Part shown: one piece after another, positions 7,961 to 16,505 of the stretch
Position numbering within the stretch: the stretch's first letter is position 1
Layout: each line of letters starts with the position of its first letter
DNA from: Candidatus Rokuibacteriota bacterium
Lineage (GTDB): Bacteria; Methylomirabilota; Methylomirabilia; Rokubacteriales; CSP1-6
Length of the DNA stretch: 41,307 nucleotides
Direction of reading: 5' to 3'
Assembly (NCBI GenBank): GCA_016179965.1
Contig: JACPCF010000017.1
Coordinates: forward strand, 1 to 41,307
Notes under the pieces: model-generated
Seen by the model: only the letters and a program-made list of their open reading frames with translations
What the model was told of the DNA's origin: nothing
Database searches by the model: none
Translations under genes and position numbers: made by a program

Positions 7961-10020
7961 TGGCCCAGAAGGTTCCCTCGGTCTGCCCCCACGACTGCCC
8001 CTCGGCGTGCAGCCTGGTCGTCACCCTGGACGCGGGGCGGATCACCGACGTGTCGGGTAATCCCGAGCATCCCTACACGCAGGGCGTGATCTGCGGCAAG
8101 GTCCACGACTACGCCGAGCGCGTGTATTCCCCCCTGCGGGTGCTGAGACCGCTCCGCCGCGTCGGGGAGAAGGGCCGGGGGCGGTTCGAGCCGATCTCCT
8201 GGGATGAGGCGATCGAGGAGATCGCCCGCCGCTTCACGGAGATCAAGGTCCGGTGGGACGCAGAGGCGATCCTGCCCTTCTCCTACGGCGGCACGCTGGG
8301 AGTCGTTCAGTTCCGGGCGGGCCACCCGTTCTTCCACGCCCTCGGGGCGAGCCAGCTCGACCGCACCATCTGCATCTCCACCGCTTACGCCGGCTGGCGG
8401 GCCACCGTGGGGATGGTCGGCGGCAACGACTCTGAGCAGATGGTCGGGGCCGACCTGGTGATCCTCTGGGGGATCAATGCCGCCTACACCCACATCAACC
8501 TCATGACGTTCGTCAAGCGCGCGCGGGAGCGCGGCGCCTATGTGGTCGTGATCGACCCGTACCGCACCCGCACGGCCAAGCAGGCCGACGAGCATCTCAT
8601 GGTCAGACCCGGGACGGACACGGCGCTCGCGCTCGGCCTCATGCACGTTCTGATCGCCGAGGGGCTGGTGGACCGGGAGTATATCGAGCGGGCGACGCTG
8701 GGCTTCGACAAGCTCGCCGAGCACGTGAAGGCGTATCCTCCCGAGCGGGTCTCGGACATCACCGGGATTCCGGTCGAACGGATCGTGGGCCTGGCCCGGC
8801 GCTACGGGAGCACCCGGGCGAGCTACATCCGCGTGGGGATCGGGCTCTCCCGCCACGACAACGGCGGGATGACCTGCCGGACCCTCGCCTGTCTCCCCGC
8901 ACTGACCGGGGCGTATGCCCATCCCGCGGGCGGCGCCCTCCTCTCCACCTCGGGGTCATTCCCTCTGAACGTCGGCGCCATCGAGCGCCCCGACCTCATG
9001 CCCAAGCCGGCGCCGCGGGTCATCAACATGATCCACCTGGGGCGCGCCCTCACCGACCCAGGGCTCCAGCCACCGATCAAGGCGCTCTACGTCTATAACT
9101 CGAATCCCGCGTCGGTCTGCCCCAACCAGGAGCTCGTGCTCAAGGGGTTCGCGAGGGAGGACCTCTTCACGGTGGTCCACGAGCAGATGCTCACGGACAC
9201 CACCGACTACGCCGACATCGTGCTCCCCGCCACGACCTCGATGGAGCACCTGGACCTCTACCGCTCCTACGGCCACCTCTACCTCCAGCTGGCCGAGCCG
9301 GTCATCCCGCCCGAGGGCGAGGCGAAGTCCAACTGGGAGGTGGTTCGCCTCCTCGCTCGGGCGATGGGACTCCGGGACCCTCACTTCGACAAGAGCGAGG
9401 AGCAGCTGATCAAGGAAGCCCTCGCGACCGATGACCCGGCAGTCAAGGGGATTACCTACGAGCGGCTCACGACCGAGCGCTGGGTGAGGGTCAACGTGGG
9501 GCGCCCGTATATGCCCTTCGCGGACGGGGCCCCGACGCCCTCAGGGAAAGTCGAGTTCTACTCCGAGTGGATGGCCAAGCAGGGTTTGCCGCCGCTGCCG
9601 ACCTATGTGCCGCTTCAGGAGGGCCCGGAGAATGCGGAGTTAGCCCGCCGGTTCCCGCTCCAGTTGATCGTGCCGCCCAACCGCTTCTTCCTGAACTCCT
9701 CCTTCAGCCAGTCTGAGCTGCTGCGGAAGCGCCAGAAGGCGCCCATCGTCTTCCTGAACCCGGAGGATGCCGCCACGCGGGGGATCGGGGACGGGGACCT
9801 GGTGAAGGTCTGGAACGACCGGGGCTCGGCCCAGTTCGTGGCCGGCGTGACCGACGACACGCGCCCGGGCGTGGCGGTGATCGAGGGGATCTGGTGGCAC
9901 AAGTTCCAGCCGGGCGGGCGCGGCGTGAACGTCCTGACCTCAGACCGCGTGACCGACCTTGGCGGCGGCCCCGTCTTCCATTCCAACCTCGTCGAGATCG
10001 CGCGTCTAGACAGCGCCTAG
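7960..10020 (+). CDS. Molybdopterin-dependent oxidoreductase (DMSO reductase superfamily)
   Basis: 686 residues. The N-terminus carries the 4Fe-4S ligands CPHDCPSAC (residues ~7-15) and a fourth Cys in VICGK (near 47). It then follows the domain order of the family: a Mo-bis-PGD oxidoreductase core with GADLVILWGINAAYTH (near 164) and VIDPYRTRTAKQAD (near 196), and a C-terminal dinucleotide-binding barrel (from ~570). There is no twin-arginine signal, so it is expected in the cytoplasm. The start at 7960 is the ATG overlapping the crotonase stop (TGATG). No electron-transfer subunit is next to it. The substrate is unknown; formate dehydrogenase-like or hydroxylating members are possible. Confidence 0.82.
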   Translation: MAQKVPSVCPHDCPSACSLVVTLDAGRITDVSGNPEHPYTQGVICGKVHDYAERVYSPLRVLRPLRRVGEKGRGRFEPISWDEAIEEIARRFTEIKVRWDAEAILPFSYGGTLGVVQFRAGHPFFHALGASQLDRTICISTAYAGWRATVGMVGGNDSEQMVGADLVILWGINAAYTHINLMTFVKRARERGAYVVVIDPYRTRTAKQADEHLMVRPGTDTALALGLMHVLIAEGLVDREYIERATLGFDKLAEHVKAYPPERVSDITGIPVERIVGLARRYGSTRASYIRVGIGLSRHDNGGMTCRTLACLPALTGAYAHPAGGALLSTSGSFPLNVGAIERPDLMPKPAPRVINMIHLGRALTDPGLQPPIKALYVYNSNPASVCPNQELVLKGFAREDLFTVVHEQMLTDTTDYADIVLPATTSMEHLDLYRSYGHLYLQLAEPVIPPEGEAKSNWEVVRLLARAMGLRDPHFDKSEEQLIKEALATDDPAVKGITYERLTTERWVRVNVGRPYMPFADGAPTPSGKVEFYSEWMAKQGLPPLPTYVPLQEGPENAELARRFPLQLIVPPNRFFLNSSFSQSELLRKRQKAPIVFLNPEDAATRGIGDGDLVKVWNDRGSAQFVAGVTDDTRPGVAVIEGIWWHKFQPGGRGVNVLTSDRVTDLGGGPVFHSNLVEIARLDSA

Positions 10021-10438
10021 GGCTGTCAGACAGAGAGTCGGTAGTATCTGATCTGGACGTCAGATCGTAGTCGACATAAAGCCCATTCTCGGACGCGGCG
10101 CGCGCGGCCGCGGCCGGCGATCCAACTGGACGCGAGCCGGCGGGGGTCACCATCTACCATTCCTGATACAGTCCGTCAGATGTACCAACAAGAAGCCGCA
10201 AAGGTGGCATGGTTCACCGTACCTCTCGATCACTTACTTCTGGGGATTAGGTCCATACGACTCGAACTCGTGTTTCGGTCGAGAAGCGCGGTCTGCCCTC
10301 CACATATACCATTTCGGCCTCACGTACTTTGTGGAAATTGACTGGCCCAGAGTAACTAATGAAAGCCTTTAAGTTCCCGGTCGGCATTTGTTTGCCCTCG
10401 TTGCAGGCTGCTCCCTACGGTGACGCTCGAAATCCGGC
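10021..10438. other. Gene-free stretch at the left edge of the defence island
   Basis: About 420 bases without a credible gene. It starts with CTGTCAGACAG (10023-10033) and an inverted repeat ATCTGA (10046-10051)/TCAGAT (10060-10065), possibly a terminator for the oxidoreductase gene. The rest is visibly lower in GC than the neighbours. The body of hsdM would be expected here but is absent; I see no integrase, tRNA or transposase in it. Confidence 0.6.
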
Positions 10439-10597
10439 TGCAATCCAGCGGAGGAGGTAGAAAACTACCCAGGGCACCGCGATGTCCAGACGCTCCTGGA
10501 CGAGCTGGCCAGCCTGGACACCCAGGCCAGACGGCTGGACGACGAGCTCGAGGGGATCTTCACCGGCCTGGGGTACCGATGGAGAGGGAAGCGTTGA
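10424..10597 (+). pseudogene. hsdM: hsdM 3' remnant (type I restriction-modification methyltransferase, C-terminal ~50 codons)
   Basis: After a stop at 10421-10423, a frame runs to TGA at 10595-10597 and reads NPAEEVENYPGHRDVQTLL, then DELASLDTQARRLDDELEGI and FTGLGYRW. This is the typical HsdM tail: an acidic linker, then a short coiled coil ending before the stop. No methyltransferase motifs (N-P-P-F/Y, SAM-binding) are found upstream, so only the C-terminus survives. Its stop overlaps the ATG of the ORF6N gene at 10579, preserving the original operon junction. Confidence 0.65.
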
Positions 10598-11121
10598 GCG
10601 CTCTCGTGCCGACCGAACGGATCGACCGGGCCATTCTCGTCATACGCGACCGGAAAGTCATGCTCGACGCGGATTTAGCCAGGCTCTACGGGGTCACGAC
10701 CAAGCGGCTCAACGAACAGGTCAAGCGCAACCGGGATCGCTTCCCCGAGGATTTCATGTTTCGGTTAACTGCTGAGGAGAAGGCCGAGGTGGTCGCAGAT
10801 TGCGACCACCTCCAGCGGCTCAAGTTTTCACCCTCTTCGCCTTACGCTTTCACTGAGCACGGTGCGCTCATGCTGGCCAGTGTCCTGAACAGCCGGGTGG
10901 CCATTCAGACCAGTATACAGATCGTGCGTGTCTTCATCCGTCTGCGCGAGGCGCTTACGTCCAATAGGCACCTCGCCCGCAAGCTGGAAGCCCTCGAGAA
11001 GAAGTACGACGCCCAGTTCAAGGAGGTATTCGATGCCATCCGCAAGCTCATGGAGCCTCCTCCTGGTATCGCAAAGCGTCGGATTGGCTTCCGTCCCTTC
11101 CCCCTCGAGCACAAGTCATGA
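10579..11121 (+). CDS. ORF6N domain-containing protein
   Basis: 180 residues. The segment IDRAILVIRDRKVMLDADLA through LYGVTTKRLNEQVKRNRDRF and PEDFMFRLT is the ORF6N/KilA-N-type DNA-binding domain found in phage antirepressors and frequently beside type I restriction-modification genes. A C-terminal helical region (ARKLEALEKKYDAQFKEVFD) looks like a coiled coil. I start at the ATG at 10579; the longer frame to 10420 covers the hsdM tail in another frame. Its stop overlaps the start of hsdS (ATGA at 11118), so the two are co-translated. It may regulate the restriction operon, but that is inference. Confidence 0.82.
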   Translation: MEREALSALVPTERIDRAILVIRDRKVMLDADLARLYGVTTKRLNEQVKRNRDRFPEDFMFRLTAEEKAEVVADCDHLQRLKFSPSSPYAFTEHGALMLASVLNSRVAIQTSIQIVRVFIRLREALTSNRHLARKLEALEKKYDAQFKEVFDAIRKLMEPPPGIAKRRIGFRPFPLEHKS

Positions 11122-12377
11122 CAGGACTCTTCCCTCCAAAAGAGCTGAGAATGAACGATTGGGTTACATATCGCCTCGGCGATCCTAATGTTTCAAGTAT
11201 CATCATGGGTCAATCTCCCGACTCCGCTACGTACAACCCCTCCCGGGAAGGGTTGCCATTCTTCCAGGGAAAAGCAGACTTCGGCGTTCGGTACCCTATG
11301 CCCAAGACGTGGTGTTCGGCGCCCACCCGCGTGGCAGAACCGGGCGACATCTTGGTCTCTGTACGTGCTCCGGTGGGCGACGCCAATATCGCAGTAGAGC
11401 GATGTTGCATCGGTCGCGGGATCGCCGCGCTTAGACCTGGCCCTAGAACCCACGGGGAATTCCTCTTCTACTTGCTGCTGCACCATAAGCCCGATCTTGA
11501 CGGCCTTGGATCTGGCGCGATTTTCAAGTCAGTTAACAAGGACACGCTGCGAGACTTTGAAATCGCCCTGCCCTCAGTCGTGGAGCAGAGGGCGATGGCG
11601 GCGGTACTGGCGAAGATTCAGACGGCGGTAGAGGTACAGGAGAAGATCGTCGCCACGCTCAAGGAGCTGAAGGCCGCGACCATGGCCAAGCTCTTCCGCG
11701 AAGGCCTGCGCGGCGAGCCCCTCAAGCAAACCGAGATCGGTGAGATCCCAGCGAGCTGGGAAGTGGTGAGACTTGGAGAAGTAGCGAGTATCGAGCGTGG
11801 AAAATTTGCTCATCGTCCTCGAAACGATCCGAGATTTTACGGTGGAGCGATACCGTTCATTCAAACCGGCGACGTTGCACGGTGCAATGGAAGGATTCGG
11901 ACTTATACCCAGACGCTCAATGAAGATGGTTTGGCGATCAGTCGGCTGTTTCCGAAAGGGACTATCGTGCTTACGATTGCTGCGAATATTGCTGACACGG
12001 GGATCCTGGAGTTTGACAGCGCCTTCCCGGACAGTTTGGTTGGGATTACGCCCGACGAGACCATGGACCCTGTGTTTCTCGAATACTACCTCCGAACGCA
12101 GAAGGCCGAGATGAACCGCCTGGCTCCAAAGGGCACCCAGAAGAACATCAACATCGAGTTTCTCAAACCGTGGCCGACTCCCCATCCCTTAATCGATGAA
12201 CAGCGAAAAATCGCGCAGAGCCTGCGCCGTCTGGACGACAGGCTGCAGGCGGCATCGGTGCAGCGCGAAACTCTCAAGTCTCTCTTTTCCTCCATGCTCC
12301 ACCTGCTCATGACCGGCCAGGTTCGAGTGACCGGGTTGACCGCTTTAGACGGCCAGCTGCCCTCCAGACGGACGTAG
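11118..12377 (+). CDS. hsdS: Type I restriction-modification specificity subunit HsdS
   Basis: 419 residues with the two-repeat architecture of HsdS: target-recognition domain 1 (residues ~10-150), a central conserved helix region (VEVQEKIVATLKELKAATMA near 175, then LKQTEIGEIPASWEVVRLGE), target-recognition domain 2 (~220-350), and the C-terminal helix with EQRKIAQSLRRLDDRLQAA. Each recognition domain reads half of a bipartite DNA target. It needs HsdM to methylate and HsdM plus HsdR to cut. Because hsdM is reduced to a remnant here, this subunit lacks its local partner. The reading frame itself is intact. Confidence 0.92.
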   Translation: MTGLFPPKELRMNDWVTYRLGDPNVSSIIMGQSPDSATYNPSREGLPFFQGKADFGVRYPMPKTWCSAPTRVAEPGDILVSVRAPVGDANIAVERCCIGRGIAALRPGPRTHGEFLFYLLLHHKPDLDGLGSGAIFKSVNKDTLRDFEIALPSVVEQRAMAAVLAKIQTAVEVQEKIVATLKELKAATMAKLFREGLRGEPLKQTEIGEIPASWEVVRLGEVASIERGKFAHRPRNDPRFYGGAIPFIQTGDVARCNGRIRTYTQTLNEDGLAISRLFPKGTIVLTIAANIADTGILEFDSAFPDSLVGITPDETMDPVFLEYYLRTQKAEMNRLAPKGTQKNINIEFLKPWPTPHPLIDEQRKIAQSLRRLDDRLQAASVQRETLKSLFSSMLHLLMTGQVRVTGLTALDGQLPSRRT

Positions 12378-12396
12378 GGCGCTAAGGAGGGTTCTC

Positions 12397-13005
12397 GTGG
12401 AGTTCTTGGCGTGGCCTGTAGTGGCGCTTATTCTCGGTATCGTTGCCATTTTTGTCTTCAAGCAGCCGCTGACCCGGTTTCTTGACCGAGCGGAGAAGAT
12501 TGGAAAAGGAGGTATTCAGGCAGCAACCGGTGCCCAGACCGGCGGCATGGAAGTAAAGCCCTCCCCGGCAGACGAACTCCTTAAGGCCTTCGACAATGCC
12601 CTTCTAGTGCAGCGGGAGAAGTTCATTACAGCCGAACTTGAGCGACTGCATATCGGTCCTGGTTCCGATCGAGAACGTGTTTTGATTCGCCTTCTTGCGG
12701 CGCTCTCCTTGGTCCAGAGCTTTGAACGAACGTACACGCTGATCTGGGGGAGTCAAATTTCAGCCCTACAATTCCTGAATTCAGCGGGTGCCGTCCGGCC
12801 TGATCTCCTCCGGCCGGAGTACGACCAGGCCGCAGCACGTGAGCCTGCGTTGTACGCTGGCTACACCTTTGACCAGTGGCTTCACTTTCTTGAAGTAAAT
12901 CTTTTTATTCTTCGATCCGCTGATACCGTCACCATCAGTCTGGAAGGCCGAGAGTTTCTCAAGTATCTGCTTCACCAGGGGTATACCCTCTACAAGCGTG
13001 GATAA
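12397..13005 (+). CDS. Unknown membrane-anchored protein in the restriction operon
   Basis: 202 residues from a GTG at 12397 preceded by a strong ribosome site (AAGGAGG at 12384-12390). The N-terminus is one hydrophobic helix (EFLAWPVVALILGIVAIFVF, residues 2-21), followed by basic residues, so the protein is probably anchored in the inner membrane with a cytoplasmic domain. The C-terminal segment, TVTISLEGREFLKYLLHQGY, resembles the last helix and wing of a winged-helix domain. No known family recognised. It sits between hsdS and hsdR, 19 bases after one and 44 before the other. Confidence 0.75.
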   Translation: MEFLAWPVVALILGIVAIFVFKQPLTRFLDRAEKIGKGGIQAATGAQTGGMEVKPSPADELLKAFDNALLVQREKFITAELERLHIGPGSDRERVLIRLLAALSLVQSFERTYTLIWGSQISALQFLNSAGAVRPDLLRPEYDQAAAREPALYAGYTFDQWLHFLEVNLFILRSADTVTISLEGREFLKYLLHQGYTLYKRG

Positions 13006-13049
13006 CGGGCCGGCAATGACTGCTACAAATTGCGGTCGGAATACGACTT

Positions 13050-15932
13050 ATGTCCCCTAACCTCGGGACCGAACGGCCCACCGTCCAGGACCCTCTGATC
13101 CGCTATGCGGTGGAGATCGGGTGGGCGTACCTGTCTCCCGAGGAAGCCCTGACGCTCCGGCGGGGGGAGAGCGGCACGCTTCTCTACCAGACGCTTGCTG
13201 ATAAGTTGATCGCCCTCAATCCTGGCGTGGTCACGGTGGAAAAGATTGACCAGGTGATCGCGCGAATCGAGGAGGTCCGGAACAACATTGAGGGGAACGC
13301 CGAGATACTGGCCTGGCTGCGGGGAGAGCGCTCGGTGTACGTCGAGAGCGAGAAACGGCAGCGCAATGTGACGGTCATCGACTTCGAGCATCCGGCGAAC
13401 AACATCTTTCAGGTTACTGACGAGTGGGAATACACCAACGGCCAGCACACGAACCGGGCTGATGTGATGTTCCTCGTCAACGGTATACCCGGGACAGTGG
13501 TGGAGACCAAGAGCGCCAAGAAGAGCGAGGGAATTGACGAGGGGATCGCCCAGATCCGCCGCTACCACCGGGAAACGCCGGAGCTGATGACGGCCCCGCA
13601 GGTCTTCGACGTTACCCACCTCCTGGACTTCTACTACGGCGTTACCTGGAACCTTGACCGCAAAGACCTTTTCAACTGGAAAGACGAGGAAAAGGGGAAT
13701 TTTGAAAAGAAGGTGAAGCGCTTCTTCGCACGCGAGCGCTTCCTGAAGCTTCTCAGGGACTGGATCATCTTTTTCAAGAAGGACGACGAGCTGCGGAAGA
13801 TCGTCCTGCGCCAGCACCAGACCCGGGCCGTCGAGAAGGTGGTCGAGCGGGTGCTGGACCCGGTAAAGCGCACCGGCCTGGTCTGGCACACTCAGGGTGC
13901 TGGCAAGACCTTCACGATGATCTCGGCGGCTGAGCAGATCCTCTCCCATCCCGCCTTTGAGAAGCCGACGGTCGTCATGTTGGTGGACCGGAACGAATTG
14001 GAGAGCCAACTGTTCGCGAACCTCAAGGCCTACGGCCTGGGCTACGAGCAGGCGACCTCGAAAGCGAGACTGCGGGAACTATTAAAGGCGGACTACCGCG
14101 GCCTCATCGTCTCAATGATCCATAAGTTCGACAAGGCCGATGCGAATCTGTGCCCACGGGTCAACGTGTTCGTTTTTGTGGACGAGGCCCACCGCACGAC
14201 GAGCGGCGACCTTGGGAACTACCTCGTCGCCGCGCTCCCCAACGCGACGATGGTTGGGTTTACCGGCACCCCGATTGACAAGATCGCCTACGGCAAGGGG
14301 ACCTTCAAAGTCTTTGGCAAGGACGACGAGAAGGGCTACCTCGACAAGTATTCCATCGCCGAGTCCATCGAGGACGGCACAACGCTGCCGCTCCACTACA
14401 CGGTCGCGCCGAACGACATCCGGGTGCCACGGGAACAGCTGGAGCGGGAGTTTTTCGATCTCGTGGAGGCGGAGGGCGTCAGTGACATCGAGGAGCTGAA
14501 CAAGATCCTTGATCGAGCGGTCAACCTGAAAGCCTTCCTGAAGGCCGGTGAACGTGTGGAGAAGGTAGCCCGATTTGTTGCGGAGCACTTCCGGCAGAAT
14601 GTTGAGCCTCTCGGCTACAAAGCATTCCTCGTGGGCGTGGATCGGGAGGCGTGCGCGCTCTACAAGAAGTCCCTGGACCGCCACCTCCCACAGGATTACT
14701 CGGCCGTAGTCTATACCTCGGCGCACAATGATAGCGAACTTCTGGCCGAGTATAGGCTGGGAGCGGACGACGAAAAGAGAATCCGCAAGGCATTTATTAA
14801 GGTGGGAGTGGTGCCCAAGATCCTGATCGTCACGGAGAAGTTGCTCACGGGTTTCGACGCCCCGATTCTCTACTGCATATATCTGGACAAGCCGATGCGG
14901 GACCATACGCTCCTCCAGGCTATTGCCCGAGTCAACCGTCCTTACGAAGAGGAAGGCGTGATCAAGAAGCCGGCCGGCTTCGTCCTAGACTTTGTCGGGA
15001 TCTTCGAGAGGCTGGAGAAGGCGCTGGCCTTCGATTCAGATGTCGTCGATAGCGTGATCCAGAATCTGGATGTCCTTAAGGAGCGGTTCGGCAGGCTGAT
15101 GGCGGAGCAGGCACCGGGGTACCTGGCGTTCTGCCGTGGTCCCATTGACGACAAGGCGGTCGAGAGAGCCATTGACGCCTTCGGCGAGAAAGAGAAGCGC
15201 GAGGCGTTCTACAAGTTCTTCAAAGAGCTTCAGATCTTGTACGAGATCATCTCGCCGGATGCATTCCTCCGTGAGCACCTCGATTATTACGGCAAGCTGT
15301 CGGTTCTCTACGAGATCGTCCAAAACGCTTTCAGCAAGCAGGTGGCTCTATACAGGGACGTTGCGAAGAAAACGGAATCGTTCGTGCGTGAGCGGGTCAA
15401 GATCTCCGGGCTCCTGACCACCATGCCGCTCGTCAAGATTGACGAAAAGGCCCTTGACGCTTTGAAGAGCGCCGATTCCTCGCCCCATGCAAAGGTCTTC
15501 AATCTGGGGAAGAGCCTGGCCCAGGCCGCGGCCGAAGGGGGGGAGCGGGAACCGTACCTGTTCCCCATCGGGGATCGAGCAGAAGCGATTCTGGAGGCTT
15601 ATGACGACAGGCAGATCGGGACCCAGGAGGCTCTGAGGGAGTTGGAGAAACTCCTTGGCGAGTTTGTGCAAGCGCGTAAGGAGCGCGAGAAAACAGGCTT
15701 CGACCTTAGTACGTTCACGATTTACTGGGTCCTGAAACAGACGGGCTCGCCCGAGCCGGAGAAGTTGGCGCCCTTGCTGGACGGAGCTTTTGGGCGCTTT
15801 CCGAACTATAGGGACAACGCCGCTGAGCGCCGCCAGCTCAAGGCCGAGTTATACAAAGTGCTCCTGCCCGCGGTGGGCAAGGAAAGAATGGTCGAGCTAG
15901 CGGAGCGACTCATGTGGTTGCACCGAAAGTGA
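13050..15932 (+). CDS. hsdR: Type I restriction endonuclease subunit HsdR
   Basis: 960 residues with all the expected parts. The N-terminal nuclease has DVMFLVNGIPGTVVETKSAK (near residue 138), containing the acidic residue and E-x-K. Helicase motifs follow: Walker A HTQGAGKTF (near 280), DEAH box FVFVDEAHRT (near 375), motif III GFTGTPI (near 408) and motif VI QAIARVNRPY (near 625). The C-terminal helical domain would dock on the HsdM-HsdS complex. HsdR translocates DNA using ATP and cleaves unmethylated DNA. The gene looks intact, yet the matching hsdM is missing nearby. Its 3' end overlaps the YgjP-like gene by 19 bases. Confidence 0.95.
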   Translation: MSPNLGTERPTVQDPLIRYAVEIGWAYLSPEEALTLRRGESGTLLYQTLADKLIALNPGVVTVEKIDQVIARIEEVRNNIEGNAEILAWLRGERSVYVESEKRQRNVTVIDFEHPANNIFQVTDEWEYTNGQHTNRADVMFLVNGIPGTVVETKSAKKSEGIDEGIAQIRRYHRETPELMTAPQVFDVTHLLDFYYGVTWNLDRKDLFNWKDEEKGNFEKKVKRFFARERFLKLLRDWIIFFKKDDELRKIVLRQHQTRAVEKVVERVLDPVKRTGLVWHTQGAGKTFTMISAAEQILSHPAFEKPTVVMLVDRNELESQLFANLKAYGLGYEQATSKARLRELLKADYRGLIVSMIHKFDKADANLCPRVNVFVFVDEAHRTTSGDLGNYLVAALPNATMVGFTGTPIDKIAYGKGTFKVFGKDDEKGYLDKYSIAESIEDGTTLPLHYTVAPNDIRVPREQLEREFFDLVEAEGVSDIEELNKILDRAVNLKAFLKAGERVEKVARFVAEHFRQNVEPLGYKAFLVGVDREACALYKKSLDRHLPQDYSAVVYTSAHNDSELLAEYRLGADDEKRIRKAFIKVGVVPKILIVTEKLLTGFDAPILYCIYLDKPMRDHTLLQAIARVNRPYEEEGVIKKPAGFVLDFVGIFERLEKALAFDSDVVDSVIQNLDVLKERFGRLMAEQAPGYLAFCRGPIDDKAVERAIDAFGEKEKREAFYKFFKELQILYEIISPDAFLREHLDYYGKLSVLYEIVQNAFSKQVALYRDVAKKTESFVRERVKISGLLTTMPLVKIDEKALDALKSADSSPHAKVFNLGKSLAQAAAEGGEREPYLFPIGDRAEAILEAYDDRQIGTQEALRELEKLLGEFVQARKEREKTGFDLSTFTIYWVLKQTGSPEPEKLAPLLDGAFGRFPNYRDNAAERRQLKAELYKVLLPAVGKERMVELAERLMWLHRK

Positions 15933-16288
15933 GAGCGCTTGCTGCAAGAACCCACTCGGAACCGGCTGCCCGGGATGCCCCAGCCTTGAAGGTCATCGTG
16001 CGGCGTTGGGCGTCAAAGATCGGTGTGGAGCCCAAACGCGTTCACGTTCAGCGCATGACCACGAAGTGGGCATCGTGTTCACTCAGCGGCCGGCTGTGCT
16101 TCAGCAGCGATCTGCTCCTCGAAGATGCCGCATTCCAGGAGGCCGTTATCGTACACGAGTTGCTGCATCTCCGCGTACCCAATCACGGGAAGCTGTTTAG
16201 AAGTCTGATGGCTGCCTATGCGCCGGGTTGGGAGGGAGCCGGGGTGTTGAGGATCTCCGAGAGGTGCGGTCGTGGGCGCCAGGGATAG
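15914..16288 (+). CDS. YgjP-like (DUF45) zinc metallopeptidase
   Basis: 124 residues. The zinc site VIVHELLHLRVPNHGKLF (near residue 77) gives H-E-x-x-H plus a third His seven residues on, as in YgjP/WLM-type metallopeptidases. An upstream block, TTKWASCSLSGRLCFSSDLL, matches the family's W-G-S-C-x-x-x-G-x-x-x-x-N pattern. Such genes are very often directly downstream of hsdR in type I systems, as here, where its ATG lies inside the last codons of hsdR. The role in restriction is not known. Confidence 0.85.
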   Translation: MVAPKVRALAARTHSEPAARDAPALKVIVRRWASKIGVEPKRVHVQRMTTKWASCSLSGRLCFSSDLLLEDAAFQEAVIVHELLHLRVPNHGKLFRSLMAAYAPGWEGAGVLRISERCGRGRQG

Positions 16289-16400
16289 GGCCGTGGATGA
16301 GCTCGAGAGGTTGCGGGGACAGCTCACTGAGGATCAGCGAGCGGTCCTTAGGCTATTTACCCTTATAAAACAGCGTTTAGGCGACAAACTGGGCTCCTAG
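16272..16400 (+). CDS. Possible 42-residue helical peptide
   Basis: A GTG at 16272 inside the last codons of the YgjP-like gene opens a frame to TAG at 16398-16400. The peptide includes DELERLRGQLTEDQRAVLRL and FTLIKQRLGDKLGS, an amphipathic helix with heptad-like leucines. The overlap suits translational coupling, but the frame also runs through the first of four direct repeats, there is no obvious ribosome site, and no family is recognised. It may be spurious. Confidence 0.3.
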   Translation: MGARDRAVDELERLRGQLTEDQRAVLRLFTLIKQRLGDKLGS

Positions 16401-16497
16401 GCAGCGCTATTTAGCGCTACGCCGACTCTAGGCCACATATCTTTAGCACTTGAGCGACTAAATATAGTTTAAAATAGCGCATAGACGACAAATTAGG
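16365..16497 (+). promoter_or_regulatory. Four spaced direct repeats upstream of the AbiEi-Fic gene (probable operator array)
   Basis: Four copies of AGC-N7-CGAC occur at 16372, 16413, 16445 and 16476, always with CGAC ten bases after AGC (16382, 16423, 16455, 16486). Centre spacings are 41, 32 and 31 bases, close to whole helical turns. Copies 1 and 4 match over a longer stretch (TTAtAAAA-type lead, then AGCG, TAG, CGACAAA and GGG). A perfect inverted repeat, AGCGCTA (16403-16409)/TAGCGCT (16412-16418), overlaps copy 2, and a TATAGT hexamer lies at 16463-16468. AbiEi-type antitoxins are known to repress their own promoters through repeats. Confidence 0.65.
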
Positions 16498-16505
16498 GGC
16501 CAGCG

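Noticed and set aside
10250-10275. A TCGAACTCGTG-like T-arm on the minus strand as the other end of the island
   Set aside because: The flanking bases do not form a T stem or acceptor strand and there is no CCA at the right place.
16365-16497. The four direct repeats as a CRISPR array
   Set aside because: The conserved part is short and imperfect, the intervals are only about 10-20 bases, and no cas genes are present; a protein-binding operator array fits better.
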